From: Bradyrhizobium campsiandrae
GTDB lineage: Bacteria > Pseudomonadota > Alphaproteobacteria > Rhizobiales > Xanthobacteraceae
NCBI RefSeq assembly: GCF_014529705.1
Contig: NZ_JAANIH010000040.1
Coordinates: 1-64,000, forward strand
DNA: 64,000 nucleotides
Direction: 5' to 3'
In this document: positions 17,514 through 25,230 of the stretch, one piece after another
Position numbering within the stretch: the stretch's first letter is position 1
How the letters are laid out: the number at the start of each line of letters is the position of its first letter
Notes under the pieces: generated by a model
Databases searched by the model: none
What the model was told of the DNA's origin: nothing
The model's input: the letters and a program-made list of their open reading frames with translations, nothing else
Translations under genes and position numbers: made by a program

Positions 17514-17770
17514 TGAGCGACGATGATAAACATGCCGTACTTCTCAACGGCCAAAAGCTTGAGGTCCCGTCAGCGCAAGTGACTGGAATCCAGCTTCGTC
17601 TCCTTGGAGCAATTCCTGCCGCATATGTACTTATCGCAGAAGGACGGGGAGATGACCCGGACCGCGTTCTAACCGACACTGAAGTGCTCGACCTCTCCGG
17701 ACCTGTCAGGCACGTGTTCGCGAAACCACCGACAGCGTTTGGCGGCCCGAGCGATGCACCTTACACGTAG
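17513..17770 (+). CDS. Second ubiquitin-like protein with cleavable C-terminal tail
   Basis: The 85-residue protein begins at GTG 17513, which overlaps the preceding TAG; AGGAGAG lies about 8 bases upstream. It is a single beta-grasp domain ending HVFAKPPTAFGG followed by PSDAPYT. The end aligns with HFFSKPPTTFGAG of the first operon protein. Here seven residues follow Gly77-Gly78, so a peptidase, presumably the fused JAB domain, must trim it before activation. The last 17 bases overlap the start of the kinase gene. Confidence 0.8.
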   Translation: MSDDDKHAVLLNGQKLEVPSAQVTGIQLRLLGAIPAAYVLIAEGRGDDPDRVLTDTEVLDLSGPVRHVFAKPPTAFGGPSDAPYT

Positions 17771-19244
17771 AAGTAGGCTGCTCTGGATTGGTGGCACACC
17801 TGAGCCCATCTGCATCGCGGAATGCGCCAGCAGAGAACTCACACTAGACGTTCTCGGTGCCCCGCTCTCGCTAATCCACCGAACACAGGGGCGGGCGATT
17901 ATTATCGCGCTGGACGACCGCGCGGCTGATGCTCGGCTGACCGATGAACTGCGCATCTTGCTTAAGGACGCGGCGTGCCACGGCATCAAGGGCTTTATCA
18001 CCTGTTCATATGCGGACTCGCCCAAAGTCGCGGAAATTCTCAAGGCTTGGCGAATGCGCGACATCATCGATGTCAAACTGCGCGGGCAAGAAGCCTCCAT
18101 TATCGAAACGATTGCCCGAATCGAACATGAGCCGCCAGTGAGCGAATCACTGGTGATCACGGGCGCCGATTCCCTTACAGACGAAGAACTCATACTTCTA
18201 AAGCGAGCGTTCTGCGACTGTTCATCCGTAAAGCTCGTGAAGCAAACTACGGGTTCAGCAAAAGTCTATTGCGCCTTCGCGAGCTTATTGAACTCGCGGG
18301 TCGGGCCGGTTCCTCTGCCCTTTTTTGTTAAGTTCGACAAAGCCCAAAAGATTATCCGTGAACTAACGAATTATCGGGAGTGCACCACGTTGCACGTACC
18401 GTTCAATCAACGTCCGAACCTTGACCACGATCGATGCCTCGTCGGGCCGACAAGAGGAGTAATCGCTGGCAATTTTATCGAACAATCGGAAGCGCTCCAA
18501 GAAGTAGTGGACCGCGGGGCTGGTCGAGCTCCATTGCATTCATTGTTCGAGGGGGCGTTGCGAGGTTGGCGCCGTCAAGCATTTTACGCCCCCAATTACG
18601 TACTCGACGCCAACATCTTGCAACGCATGCGCCTTGCTCGACCAACTAGCTACTCGCCATTTCGTAAAGCAAGGCTGCGCAGACGACGTACGCAAGCTGG
18701 CCAACATTGCTATGAGTTTGAAGCGCTGGAATCGCTCCTCGCTTCGCTTCCGCCAATGAAGCATCGGCTTGGATTGACACACGGTGACTTACATGGACAA
18801 AACGTGCGGGTCGCGGGAAATGAAGCAATCATGCTGGACTTTGCATCCATTGACGACGGCCCCCTCACCGTCGACCCGGCCGCCCTAGACGTTTCCTTGA
18901 TGATTGACACGCGGATTATCAATGGTGACGATTGGATCAAAGTTGCGGAAGAAGCTTACACGGTAGAGGCGCTTATGGCGCCGGCTATCCCGCCGAGGCC
19001 GGAACAGCCAAGCGCCAATCTGCTTGATGCGATACAATACGTCCGCCAAATGGCATTCAGCGTTCAGCTCACACCGTGTGAGTATCCTTGCGTAGTTGCC
19101 CTGCAGCTTCTGCGCAAAGCGTCCTACGCGGGCCCAGATGAGGAGCAGGAGCGTCGACGTCGGTTCGCATACCGCCTAGCAGACCGAATAATAAAGGAAG
19201 TAGCTCGCCGAACATCGGCAGTCACTCAGCACAACGTGGCCTAG
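17754..19244 (+). CDS. Phosphotransferase (APH/kinase-fold) protein with receiver-like N-terminal domain
   Basis: The 496-residue product starts at ATG 17754, inside the end of the ubiquitin-like gene, so translation is probably coupled. Residues about 1-125 look like a receiver-type alpha/beta fold. The kinase part has FVKFDK (Lys193), a helix Glu in NYRE, the catalytic loop HGDLHGQN (343-350) and the metal-binding LDFAS (361-365). This is the aminoglycoside-phosphotransferase-like fold. I recall similar domains described as TCAD9 in NTP-dependent conflict systems, but cannot confirm that assignment here. It may phosphorylate the modifier, an operon enzyme or a target. All core catalytic residues are present, so activity is likely. 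Confidence 0.65.
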   Translation: MHLTRRSRLLWIGGTPEPICIAECASRELTLDVLGAPLSLIHRTQGRAIIIALDDRAADARLTDELRILLKDAACHGIKGFITCSYADSPKVAEILKAWRMRDIIDVKLRGQEASIIETIARIEHEPPVSESLVITGADSLTDEELILLKRAFCDCSSVKLVKQTTGSAKVYCAFASLLNSRVGPVPLPFFVKFDKAQKIIRELTNYRECTTLHVPFNQRPNLDHDRCLVGPTRGVIAGNFIEQSEALQEVVDRGAGRAPLHSLFEGALRGWRRQAFYAPNYVLDANILQRMRLARPTSYSPFRKARLRRRRTQAGQHCYEFEALESLLASLPPMKHRLGLTHGDLHGQNVRVAGNEAIMLDFASIDDGPLTVDPAALDVSLMIDTRIINGDDWIKVAEEAYTVEALMAPAIPPRPEQPSANLLDAIQYVRQMAFSVQLTPCEYPCVVALQLLRKASYAGPDEEQERRRRFAYRLADRIIKEVARRTSAVTQHNVA

Positions 19245-19261
19245 ACAGCGCTAGGCTAACG

Positions 19262-20224
19262 TCAGTCGACCTCAGATCGCGCGTGTACCTTGGCCAGGTA
19301 AGCAAACCCGCGCCCCTCGGCACCGAGTTCAGTTTGCTTCTCCGGACCGTCGCCGTCTTGTGAGGTCTGCCGTTCCTCTTTCGCGGGCCCGCTTGAGCCG
19401 TTGACTACGAAGGCCTTCCACGTCGATGCGCCGACCCGGTGTAGATCGTGTACCAAGTGGCTTTTCATCATGAACGGCTGCAATTGGTAGAAGACCGAGT
19501 AGAAGCGAACCCAATCTTTCGATCCTCGGTAGCCTGCCGTATCTTCAACGACTCCGCTAGTGACTTCCTCAACGTCTTCTTTACGGCGAACGAATTTAAA
19601 TTCAATTGCCGCGCCAATGTCCCGAATGCCGCAATCCGGCTTGAACGACTTCAACGCTCCATTCACCTGAGGCCGGCGTGTGAATCCAGGGAATGCAGCA
19701 CTAAGGTAATCGTTCATAATCTCCTGAACTTCGAGCTCGCGTTCAGGTGACGGATTCCTTCGGTGGACCAAGGCTGCCGTGTCGCCCAACATATGCTCCA
19801 GACGTCTTATCGTCCAAAATTCCTCCTCTGACGTCGTCTTGCCTATGCTGGTTCGAAGCGCGAAGAGCAGCCGGTCCATGAAAGTCAGAGCCGGACTTTC
19901 GCACACTCGCAATTGGTGATCATCATCGGTGTACTGCAATCCCCCTTTTCTACGCAAAAACGCCGGCCACGCCTTGACTAAGGAAGCTCGCGTGTCTCGC
20001 AGGTCGGCCGCCTCCAGGACGACCAGCATCATGTCGTGGAGCTCTTGCAGATAGCGCTCCAAGGCAAAAAGCGGCTGCTCATAATTTGGTTCGGAGTACG
20101 GACGCGTACCCCAGAGATCACGCTCGCAATCCTCAAGAGCATCCCGCGCCTTGGATTTGAGCTGTTCGAGCATGCCGAGCGAATTGATCACGACATCACT
20201 ATTCATCTGCATTCTCGCGTGCAC
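19262..20224 (-). CDS. Hypothetical protein with PD-(D/E)XK nuclease-like C-terminal domain
   Basis: The 320-residue product starts at GTG 20224; ATG codons at 20212 and 20206 are alternatives. Residues 1-150 are helical and unrecognised. Residues about 165-260 match the PD-(D/E)XK pattern: SFKPDCGI with Asp197, ten residues later AIEFKFV with Glu208 and Lys210, then a helix with KDWVRFYSVFYQLQ. This suggests a metal-dependent nuclease. The C-terminal 45 residues are charged and probably disordered. It is convergent with the kinase gene, with 17 bases between stop codons, and lies 27 bases downstream of the integrase at 20252-21916 counted in its own direction. It is not clearly part of the ubiquitin-like operon. 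Confidence 0.55.
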   Translation of the reverse strand: MHARMQMNSDVVINSLGMLEQLKSKARDALEDCERDLWGTRPYSEPNYEQPLFALERYLQELHDMMLVVLEAADLRDTRASLVKAWPAFLRRKGGLQYTDDDHQLRVCESPALTFMDRLLFALRTSIGKTTSEEEFWTIRRLEHMLGDTAALVHRRNPSPERELEVQEIMNDYLSAAFPGFTRRPQVNGALKSFKPDCGIRDIGAAIEFKFVRRKEDVEEVTSGVVEDTAGYRGSKDWVRFYSVFYQLQPFMMKSHLVHDLHRVGASTWKAFVVNGSSGPAKEERQTSQDGDGPEKQTELGAEGRGFAYLAKVHARSEVD

Positions 20225-20251
20225 TTTGTAAGTTTGTTTTCTGAGCGAATT

Positions 20252-21916
20252 CTACGCCGCGCGTTCTCGGGACACAGCGTTCATCGAGGCCGCCAAGCCT
20301 AGTTGTGTGAATGCGCGCAGCATCATGCTGGGATCCAGGCTTCGCTGGACCACAAGCTCCTCTCCGGAGACGTCATAAATCGGGAACAAGTCCATCCAAG
20401 GTCCGGTGACATCGAGCGGGATGTGACCATAGGTATCCCCGACGGACTCGAAAGTATGACCTTGGATGTAAGCCGCGATATCATGATTCATCATGACTCG
20501 GCGGCATTCGGTCTTGAAGCGATGGCGCCAACCATGGTTGGGACTGACCACGTTCGGTCCATTGCCCGTCACTCGGCGCACCCAATCGCCAAGACCTTCC
20601 GCGCGTGTCTTATGGATTGACGACGTCTTTGCGGTCTGTCTGTCGAAGAAAAGCGGTAATCCGTCGCGGGATTTCACGAAGTCGAGGAAGCCTTGGTCGA
20701 TAAGATCCCGATGAATGGGGATTTTTCGCGGTGTCCCGTTCTTGCTCTTTTCAATTTTGAATCCCCAAACACCAGCTTCTTGGATGATGTGACCGGACGT
20801 CAGGTTAGTGATTTCAGCGACACGCGCGCCGGTGTACGCGAGTATCCAGGGGATCCAGCGACGGGTAGCCGCAACAGTTGCAGACACCGCCGAACCCTGA
20901 GGGTCGAGGCTCGCACGAAGGATGGCGTAAGTTTCGCGATCAGTGAGATCCTTTTCGCGGGTTCGCGGACGTGGCTTCGCCTTGACAACGATGTTCGCGC
21001 AAGGACTAACCTCTAACGCACCCTGTTGAACCGCACAGTTGAGGACCGCCTTAAGAGCCGCGAGATAGCCATTCTTAATGCGAGTGCTCCCCTTTTTTTC
21101 AACGATTTTGAGATGAGCACACCAGCGCCTTACATCATTGGTGGCAATCCGCGCGACCTCTTCGTGCCGGATGAACGCCTTGAATTTATCGATGGCAAGC
21201 TTGAACGCTCGCTCAGTGTCGGGCAGCGGATTTTGGGTGGCCGCCCACGACCGGAATAGTCCGCTCAGAGTATCAGTCTCAGGATCGGGCCACTTTGGAT
21301 ATCGTAGCGCTTCCCGATCTGGCCGCGCTTCTCCGCCCAAGCGCTTAATCGCCCACTTGCAAGCATGCTTGGTTGCCCGCGACACCGCGCCAATTACGCC
21401 GGCGCGTTCAATCGCCGACAGTATCAATCCTCGCTTGGCGAGCAGCTGATCGATGTCCTCAGCGAACGCATCTTCCTCGAACTCATCGATTGATCGCCAA
21501 TCATCATGTGACGGCCCTCTTGGCGCGGCGATGCCGCGGCGCTCACCCAGCTCGAAGTCCTCAATCTCGCTCAACAGGGCTCTGGCTTTTGGCCCAGAAC
21601 CAGCATCCGACACCGGCAGTCGATCTAGCCACAGCCGATAAATCTCACCGGCCAGCGCTTCCCGCTCGACAACAGTGAGACCCGCTCTTGTCGTCCGAGA
21701 ACGCAGCTCCGCCCACCGACGTTCGACCGCTCGGTCATGCTCGGCCCAAAGCTGGGACGCGAGGATCGGGTCTCGACCAAGCCGTCGCTTCTCTTCGCGC
21801 TTGTCTTGTTTTCCGCCGACCGAGCCCTCAAGCTCCCGAAGCGCCGCCCGTACATCATCGGGAATCCTTCGACGGTAATAATAGATACCGTCCTTATCGA
21901 TTTTAGGCCCCCGCAT
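20252..21916 (-). CDS. Tyrosine-type site-specific integrase (first of two)
   Basis: The product has 554 residues. The N-terminus (GIYYYRRRIPDDVR) is of the short DUF6538-like type common in rhizobial island integrases. A core-binding helical region follows at about 220-300. The catalytic part shows TGARVAEIT (first Arg), HGWRHRF (His-x-x-Arg) and GHTFESVGDTYGH (His and probable nucleophile Tyr). It is longer than usual because of an approximately 130-residue helical insertion between the N-terminal and core-binding parts. It catalyses strand exchange between element and host attachment sites. Unlike the second integrase it is not adjacent to the tRNA, so it may belong to an older, internal element. 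Confidence 0.9.
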   Translation of the reverse strand: MRGPKIDKDGIYYYRRRIPDDVRAALRELEGSVGGKQDKREEKRRLGRDPILASQLWAEHDRAVERRWAELRSRTTRAGLTVVEREALAGEIYRLWLDRLPVSDAGSGPKARALLSEIEDFELGERRGIAAPRGPSHDDWRSIDEFEEDAFAEDIDQLLAKRGLILSAIERAGVIGAVSRATKHACKWAIKRLGGEARPDREALRYPKWPDPETDTLSGLFRSWAATQNPLPDTERAFKLAIDKFKAFIRHEEVARIATNDVRRWCAHLKIVEKKGSTRIKNGYLAALKAVLNCAVQQGALEVSPCANIVVKAKPRPRTREKDLTDRETYAILRASLDPQGSAVSATVAATRRWIPWILAYTGARVAEITNLTSGHIIQEAGVWGFKIEKSKNGTPRKIPIHRDLIDQGFLDFVKSRDGLPLFFDRQTAKTSSIHKTRAEGLGDWVRRVTGNGPNVVSPNHGWRHRFKTECRRVMMNHDIAAYIQGHTFESVGDTYGHIPLDVTGPWMDLFPIYDVSGEELVVQRSLDPSMMLRAFTQLGLAASMNAVSRERAA

Positions 21917-22077
21917 TCCACCGCTCCTTGCGGCGCAGATTTAGCCGAAAGCTCTAACTAAATCTGGCCGCTCTCGTATCGAATGCTGCGGCCTTTATTG
22001 AATGATCGCTAACTCATCCAGACTCCAATGGTTTCTGAATGCCTAACTACCGGCGCTTGTAGGAATGCGTGAAAGGG

Positions 22078-23085
22078 TCAAACACCCGGCAGGTAACGCT
22101 CATCAAACTCTTCAAGCGCGGCCATTGGGTCGATAGGACTTCCCCAGATCAGCTTGCGATTTACATCGGCCTGAGCCCAGAAACCAGTAAGGGACGCCTT
22201 GCTCGTAAAATGAGGCCATAACGTCTCGTCCAGAACTATCCGAGATAACGTCGTGCGCGCGATGTATTCAATAATGGCTTCCTTCTTGGTCAGGTCGATC
22301 TGAGTATGCCTCGTTACGGGGTCGAGGTAGCGGTCTTCGTGGAGGTGCTCGACGGCGCTGCGGACCTCGTAGATCTCGCCCATCAAGTCGTGATGTTTGG
22401 GGCCAATGAACAGTTCACTCCGGCTCTTGAACTGCTTTGCCGACTTTCCGGGGTCGCAAAGAATGAGGCCGTCGATACATCGCGCGTATTGGTGAATGCG
22501 CTCCAAAAGGTCCCGTTCGGTGCGGGTCTGTGTATACAGATGCAAAACACGGTTGAACCTCCATCGATTGCTGCCCTGCCGTGTTTCAGCAAGCTTCTCG
22601 AGTCGCATCGCGATCTCTGCCGCTTGCCGAATTTCATCGGGAGTTATGTCAGGATAGGGTCGGAAGTCGTTTGGGACCGGAGCTTCCAAATCTTGTTGTT
22701 GCCGAAGCCCGACCTCTCCATCCCGACAGCTACCGGTCAAGATGACTGGCCTATGCGCGGTTGCGAAGGGTGCACTCAAAAGCAGGCCGCGGAAAAATGC
22801 CCAGGCTCGATGGGTGAGCAAGTTGTTCTCACCGTCGAGAACGTCGGGCGTTGACGACTTGAGCTTACACGCGATGAAGAGCGTGCATGCATCCACTTCT
22901 TCGATGCGAATGCTGCCTAACCATTCGCGCCATTCTGGAGGAATCGTGAACTCATTGCCGCCGATGACGCGGAAGTTGGGCGACAGATCCAGCTCACCTA
23001 CCGCAGGATCGGTAATTTTTACGCCCAAGCCCAGCAGCGCGTACTTCTCGCCGTCCGCGATCCAGCTCTCGTGTTTCTGTCCCAT
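22078..23085 (-). CDS. HEPN-like protein (ApeA-like), candidate RNase
   Basis: The 335-residue protein is not confidently recognised as a named family. Its most informative segment is EIYEVRSAVEHLHEDRY (about 237-253), which contains R-S-A-V-E-H, the RX4-6H motif that forms the active site of HEPN ribonucleases. It is preceded by helices that include SRSELFIGP. The N-terminal 130 residues are beta-rich. A beta-rich N-terminus with a C-terminal HEPN resembles ApeA-type anti-phage proteins, but similarity cannot be measured here. It lies 57 bases downstream of the tRNA-proximal integrase, on the same strand and without an obvious promoter, so it may be co-transcribed with it as cargo. Confidence 0.5.
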   Translation of the reverse strand: MGQKHESWIADGEKYALLGLGVKITDPAVGELDLSPNFRVIGGNEFTIPPEWREWLGSIRIEEVDACTLFIACKLKSSTPDVLDGENNLLTHRAWAFFRGLLLSAPFATAHRPVILTGSCRDGEVGLRQQQDLEAPVPNDFRPYPDITPDEIRQAAEIAMRLEKLAETRQGSNRWRFNRVLHLYTQTRTERDLLERIHQYARCIDGLILCDPGKSAKQFKSRSELFIGPKHHDLMGEIYEVRSAVEHLHEDRYLDPVTRHTQIDLTKKEAIIEYIARTTLSRIVLDETLWPHFTSKASLTGFWAQADVNRKLIWGSPIDPMAALEEFDERYLPGV

Positions 23086-23142
23086 CGCCGTATTAGACGA
23101 CGAAGCCTACACCCGATGCAAGAACGCCGCATATCGCCGTTT

Positions 23143-24411
23143 TCAGACACGGTATCGGGGGATCTTATCGAGCTCGCGTCGGGCCACGCGTGGCCATGTA
23201 TCGCCGTAGCGGTCGGCTACCTTCCTGTCCGCATGGCCTTGGATGACGTTGCGCACGTCTTCCGGCATCGCGATCGATCTTGCGATGGAGCTGAAGCGAT
23301 GCCTCCAACCGTGATTTGGCTGAACTCGCGGGTCGTCGATGCCGAGTGACCGGACCCATTCCGCGAGTCGTTCTGCAACTTTTTTATAATGCGGATTTGA
23401 ATCCTTACCGCCACGACTACGGCGGGGATCATAGAAAAGTGTTCGCGCTCCCCTCGCCTTCGCGTATTTAAACAATCCTTGCCTGAGAAGATCTTGGTGA
23501 AGCGGGGTCTCGCGAAATTTCCGTGTCTTGTTCGTCTCGGCTCTGATGCGCATCATAGGAATGCCATCGCGCTCGAAGAAATCGCGACCAGTTAGCGGCG
23601 TGATCTCGTTGACCCGGGCTCCGGTGTAAGCACAGATCCAGGGTATCCACCGCCGCGCCGCCGCCATCTCGATGCTGATCTTTCCGGATGGTTTGCGCAG
23701 AGTGGCTTTCAGGATCTTCGTCGCCTCCTCTGCGGTGAAGCCCTTCTCGCGTGTCTGCATTCGTTTGCGGACCCGAACCTTCACGCCGACGGCGGGATTA
23801 GCCTCGAGCTCCCCTTGATCGAGACCAAACTGCAACGTCGCTTTCACTGCCGCCACGTAGACATCTCGGACCGTGATGTTGGCGATACCCTCGCGGAGCA
23901 GCGTGTCCTTCCAGGCGATTACGTCCCCGCGGGAGATCGCGCGCGCATCGTCATGACCGAGATGGGAGACGAGCCGGCCCATCACCGGCGTCCATCGCTT
24001 TACTGAGCTGGGCGCGAGCTCGGCTTCCTTGATGTAGGATTTGTATAGGTCGACCAATCGAAGACGTGGTCGCTCGGCAAGGGTCGCAGCCTTCTGCGGT
24101 CGTTTCGGTTTCAAGGATTCGATTGGCGCATCTGGTTTAGCAGCTGGACCTCCGTAACCCTTAATCTGCGCGTAGGCGACGACTCCTCCGTCCTGGTTAA
24201 GCGCGATGCCATCGAACTGCGCCCATTGGCGCTCGATATGCAGCATCACTTCGAGATTGCGAATCCTTGCAAGGGCCGCGTCACGCGTGTGCAGCGAAAC
24301 CTTGATCTCGCACTTGCCGACCTGCGCCTTGAAGCGCTCCGGCACGCGCTTCCTGAGGAAGAAAATGCCACTCTCCGGATGCCGCCTGGGCATCGCCAAT
24401 GCGCGAGCCAT
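23143..24411 (-). CDS. Tyrosine-type integrase next to tRNA-Ser
   Basis: The 422-residue product has an N-terminus (SGIFFLRKRVPERFK) of the same DUF6538-like type as the other integrase. It has a SAM-like core-binding domain (about 110-205, VDLYKSYIKEAELAPSSV) and a catalytic domain with YTGARVNEITPL, HGWRHRFSS and GHADRKVADRYGDTW. These supply the Arg, His-x-x-Arg, His and Tyr residues. The gene begins 87 bases from the tRNA 3' end and is read away from it, the usual arrangement for an integrase that uses a tRNA gene as attachment site. It very likely integrated the island. Confidence 0.93.
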   Translation of the reverse strand: MARALAMPRRHPESGIFFLRKRVPERFKAQVGKCEIKVSLHTRDAALARIRNLEVMLHIERQWAQFDGIALNQDGGVVAYAQIKGYGGPAAKPDAPIESLKPKRPQKAATLAERPRLRLVDLYKSYIKEAELAPSSVKRWTPVMGRLVSHLGHDDARAISRGDVIAWKDTLLREGIANITVRDVYVAAVKATLQFGLDQGELEANPAVGVKVRVRKRMQTREKGFTAEEATKILKATLRKPSGKISIEMAAARRWIPWICAYTGARVNEITPLTGRDFFERDGIPMMRIRAETNKTRKFRETPLHQDLLRQGLFKYAKARGARTLFYDPRRSRGGKDSNPHYKKVAERLAEWVRSLGIDDPRVQPNHGWRHRFSSIARSIAMPEDVRNVIQGHADRKVADRYGDTWPRVARRELDKIPRYRV

Positions 24412-24434
24412 TTGTGTACCGCCCTTGTGTACCG
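24412..24434. repeat. Paired TTGTGTACCG direct repeats upstream of the integrase
   Basis: TTGTGTACCG occurs at 24412-24421 and again at 24425-24434, 13 bases apart, between the integrase start and the tRNA. Short direct repeats spaced about one helical turn apart next to an attachment site are typical arm sites for integrases or excisionases. They could also control the integrase promoter. Confidence 0.4.
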
Positions 24435-24450
24435 GCGGTCATCCGAGAAA

Positions 24451-24467
24451 TCCTTGAAAATCAAGGA
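24451..24467 (-). terminator. Probable terminator of tRNA-Ser
   Basis: TCCTTGA-AAA-TCAAGGA is a perfect inverted repeat 32 bases past the tRNA 3' end. Read on the minus strand it is followed by TTTC, so it can serve as a weak intrinsic terminator for the tRNA transcript. It lies on the island side of the presumed crossover. Confidence 0.4.
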
Positions 24468-24498
24468 CTAAGCTGTTTTTCGAGGGTTTCGGGCGATA

Positions 24499-24588
24499 TG
24501 GCGGAGAGGGAGGGATTCGAACCCCCGATAGGCTTGCACCTATGCCGCATTTCGAGTGCGGTGCATTCAACCACTCTGCCACCTCTCC
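24499..24588 (-). tRNA. tRNA-Ser (anticodon CGA)
   Basis: The 90-base minus-strand gene begins GGAGAGGTGGCAGAGTGG and ends CCTCTCCGCCA. The acceptor stem GGAGAGG pairs with CCTCTCC, followed by discriminator G and an encoded CCA. The anticodon loop in CGCACTCGAAATGCGG gives CGA, reading UCG serine codons. A long variable arm (GCATAGGTGCAAGCC) is as expected for class II tRNA-Ser, and the T loop is GGTTCGAATCC. The 3' half is the likely attachment site for the island integrase. Confidence 0.96.
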
Positions 24589-25230
24589 TGAAGGCGCCAT
24601 AGTGAGGCAGGGCCCCTGTGGTTGAGGGCGTTCATAAGCGAGGATGGCGGGCCAGACAAGGCGCGAAAGGGGAAAATCCGGTGGTTGTTTCCAGCCTCGC
24701 ACCAGCTACACGCCTCCGTTCCCGGGGGAACGGGACTGCGGATGCCTGCATTGACGCGGTTTCCTGGCACGAACCGGGCCGATTTTGTTCGAAAAGGCCC
24801 TGCTAGACTAAAGCGCGATGGGTTGGGTTGAACCAATCAGCTGCGGGCTCGGTGCACCTCTCCCGCTTGCGGGAGAGGTCGGCGCGTCCGGGCGATGCGA
24901 AGCATCGTCCCGCGCGCCGGGTGAGGGTTATCTCCTCTGGGGGAGTGTCCCGTTGCGGAGAAACCCTCTCCCCAACCCTCCCCCGCAAGCGGGCCCACAA
25001 GGGGGGAGGGAACGCACCTATTTCGAGGCGCGAGCCGGGTTCATCTCATCATGTCTCAGAAAACGGGGTGGGACCGCCAGACGCGGTAAACACTGGCGGT
25101 CCCGTGTCGCTTCAATCGAAATGCTGGCCAGGAAGGGCGGCTTCGCAGGCCCGCGTGAGGCGACGATTCGACCGTAGCGTGCAGCTGCCGCGCCGCAACG
25201 CAATCCGGTCCTTAACCTAACCAGTCAAGG
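24589..25230. other. Gene-free region between tRNA-Ser and the ROK-family gene
   Basis: No convincing coding sequence is present in these 640 bases; open frames there are short and unlike proteins. The middle part (24855-25015) is a dispersed repeat, described separately. The tRNA promoter should lie just right of 24588, but no clear boxes were identified. Confidence 0.6.
24855..25015. repeat. Bradyrhizobium-type dispersed intergenic repeat (CTCTCCCGCTTGCGGGAGAG)
   Basis: It starts with the hairpin CCTCTCCCGCTTGCGGGAGAGG, contains GCGATGCGAAGCATCGTC and CCGGGTGAGGG, and ends with CCCTCCCCCGCAAGCGGG. This mosaic resembles a non-coding repeat seen many times in Bradyrhizobium chromosomes. It is not a transposase gene or a CRISPR. 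Confidence 0.65.

Larger units (their letters stand above)
1..24498. mobile_element. Defence-rich genomic island integrated at tRNA-Ser (right end only)
   Basis: The stretch is visibly less GC-rich than the DNA to the right of the tRNA and contains no housekeeping genes. Its right edge coincides with the 3' end of tRNA-Ser(CGA), and a tyrosine integrase starts 87 bases inside that edge, the usual layout of tRNA-integrated islands. The cargo is nuclease, STAND ATPase, toxin-antitoxin and ubiquitin-like genes. I did not find a second copy of the tRNA 3' end in the window, so the left attachment site probably lies beyond position 1. Two integrases may mean two elements stacked in tandem. Confidence 0.75.

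Noticed and set aside
17739-17753. TTG start five codons upstream for the kinase gene
   Set aside because: ATG 17754 is a better start codon and still overlaps the preceding gene; nothing upstream adds a domain.
22306-22854. Plus-strand open frame opposite the HEPN-like gene
   Set aside because: No recognisable features; the minus-strand product has a plausible catalytic motif and good length.
1-24498. Left attachment site of the island inside the window
   Set aside because: I looked for a second copy of the tRNA-Ser 3' segment (GGGATTCGAACCCCCGAT region) in the island and saw none; a computed search would be needed to exclude a degenerate copy.
24855-25015. Possible CRISPR or insertion-sequence end to the right of the tRNA
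   Set aside because: No regularly spaced identical repeats with unique spacers and no transposase; it matches the Bradyrhizobium dispersed repeat type.
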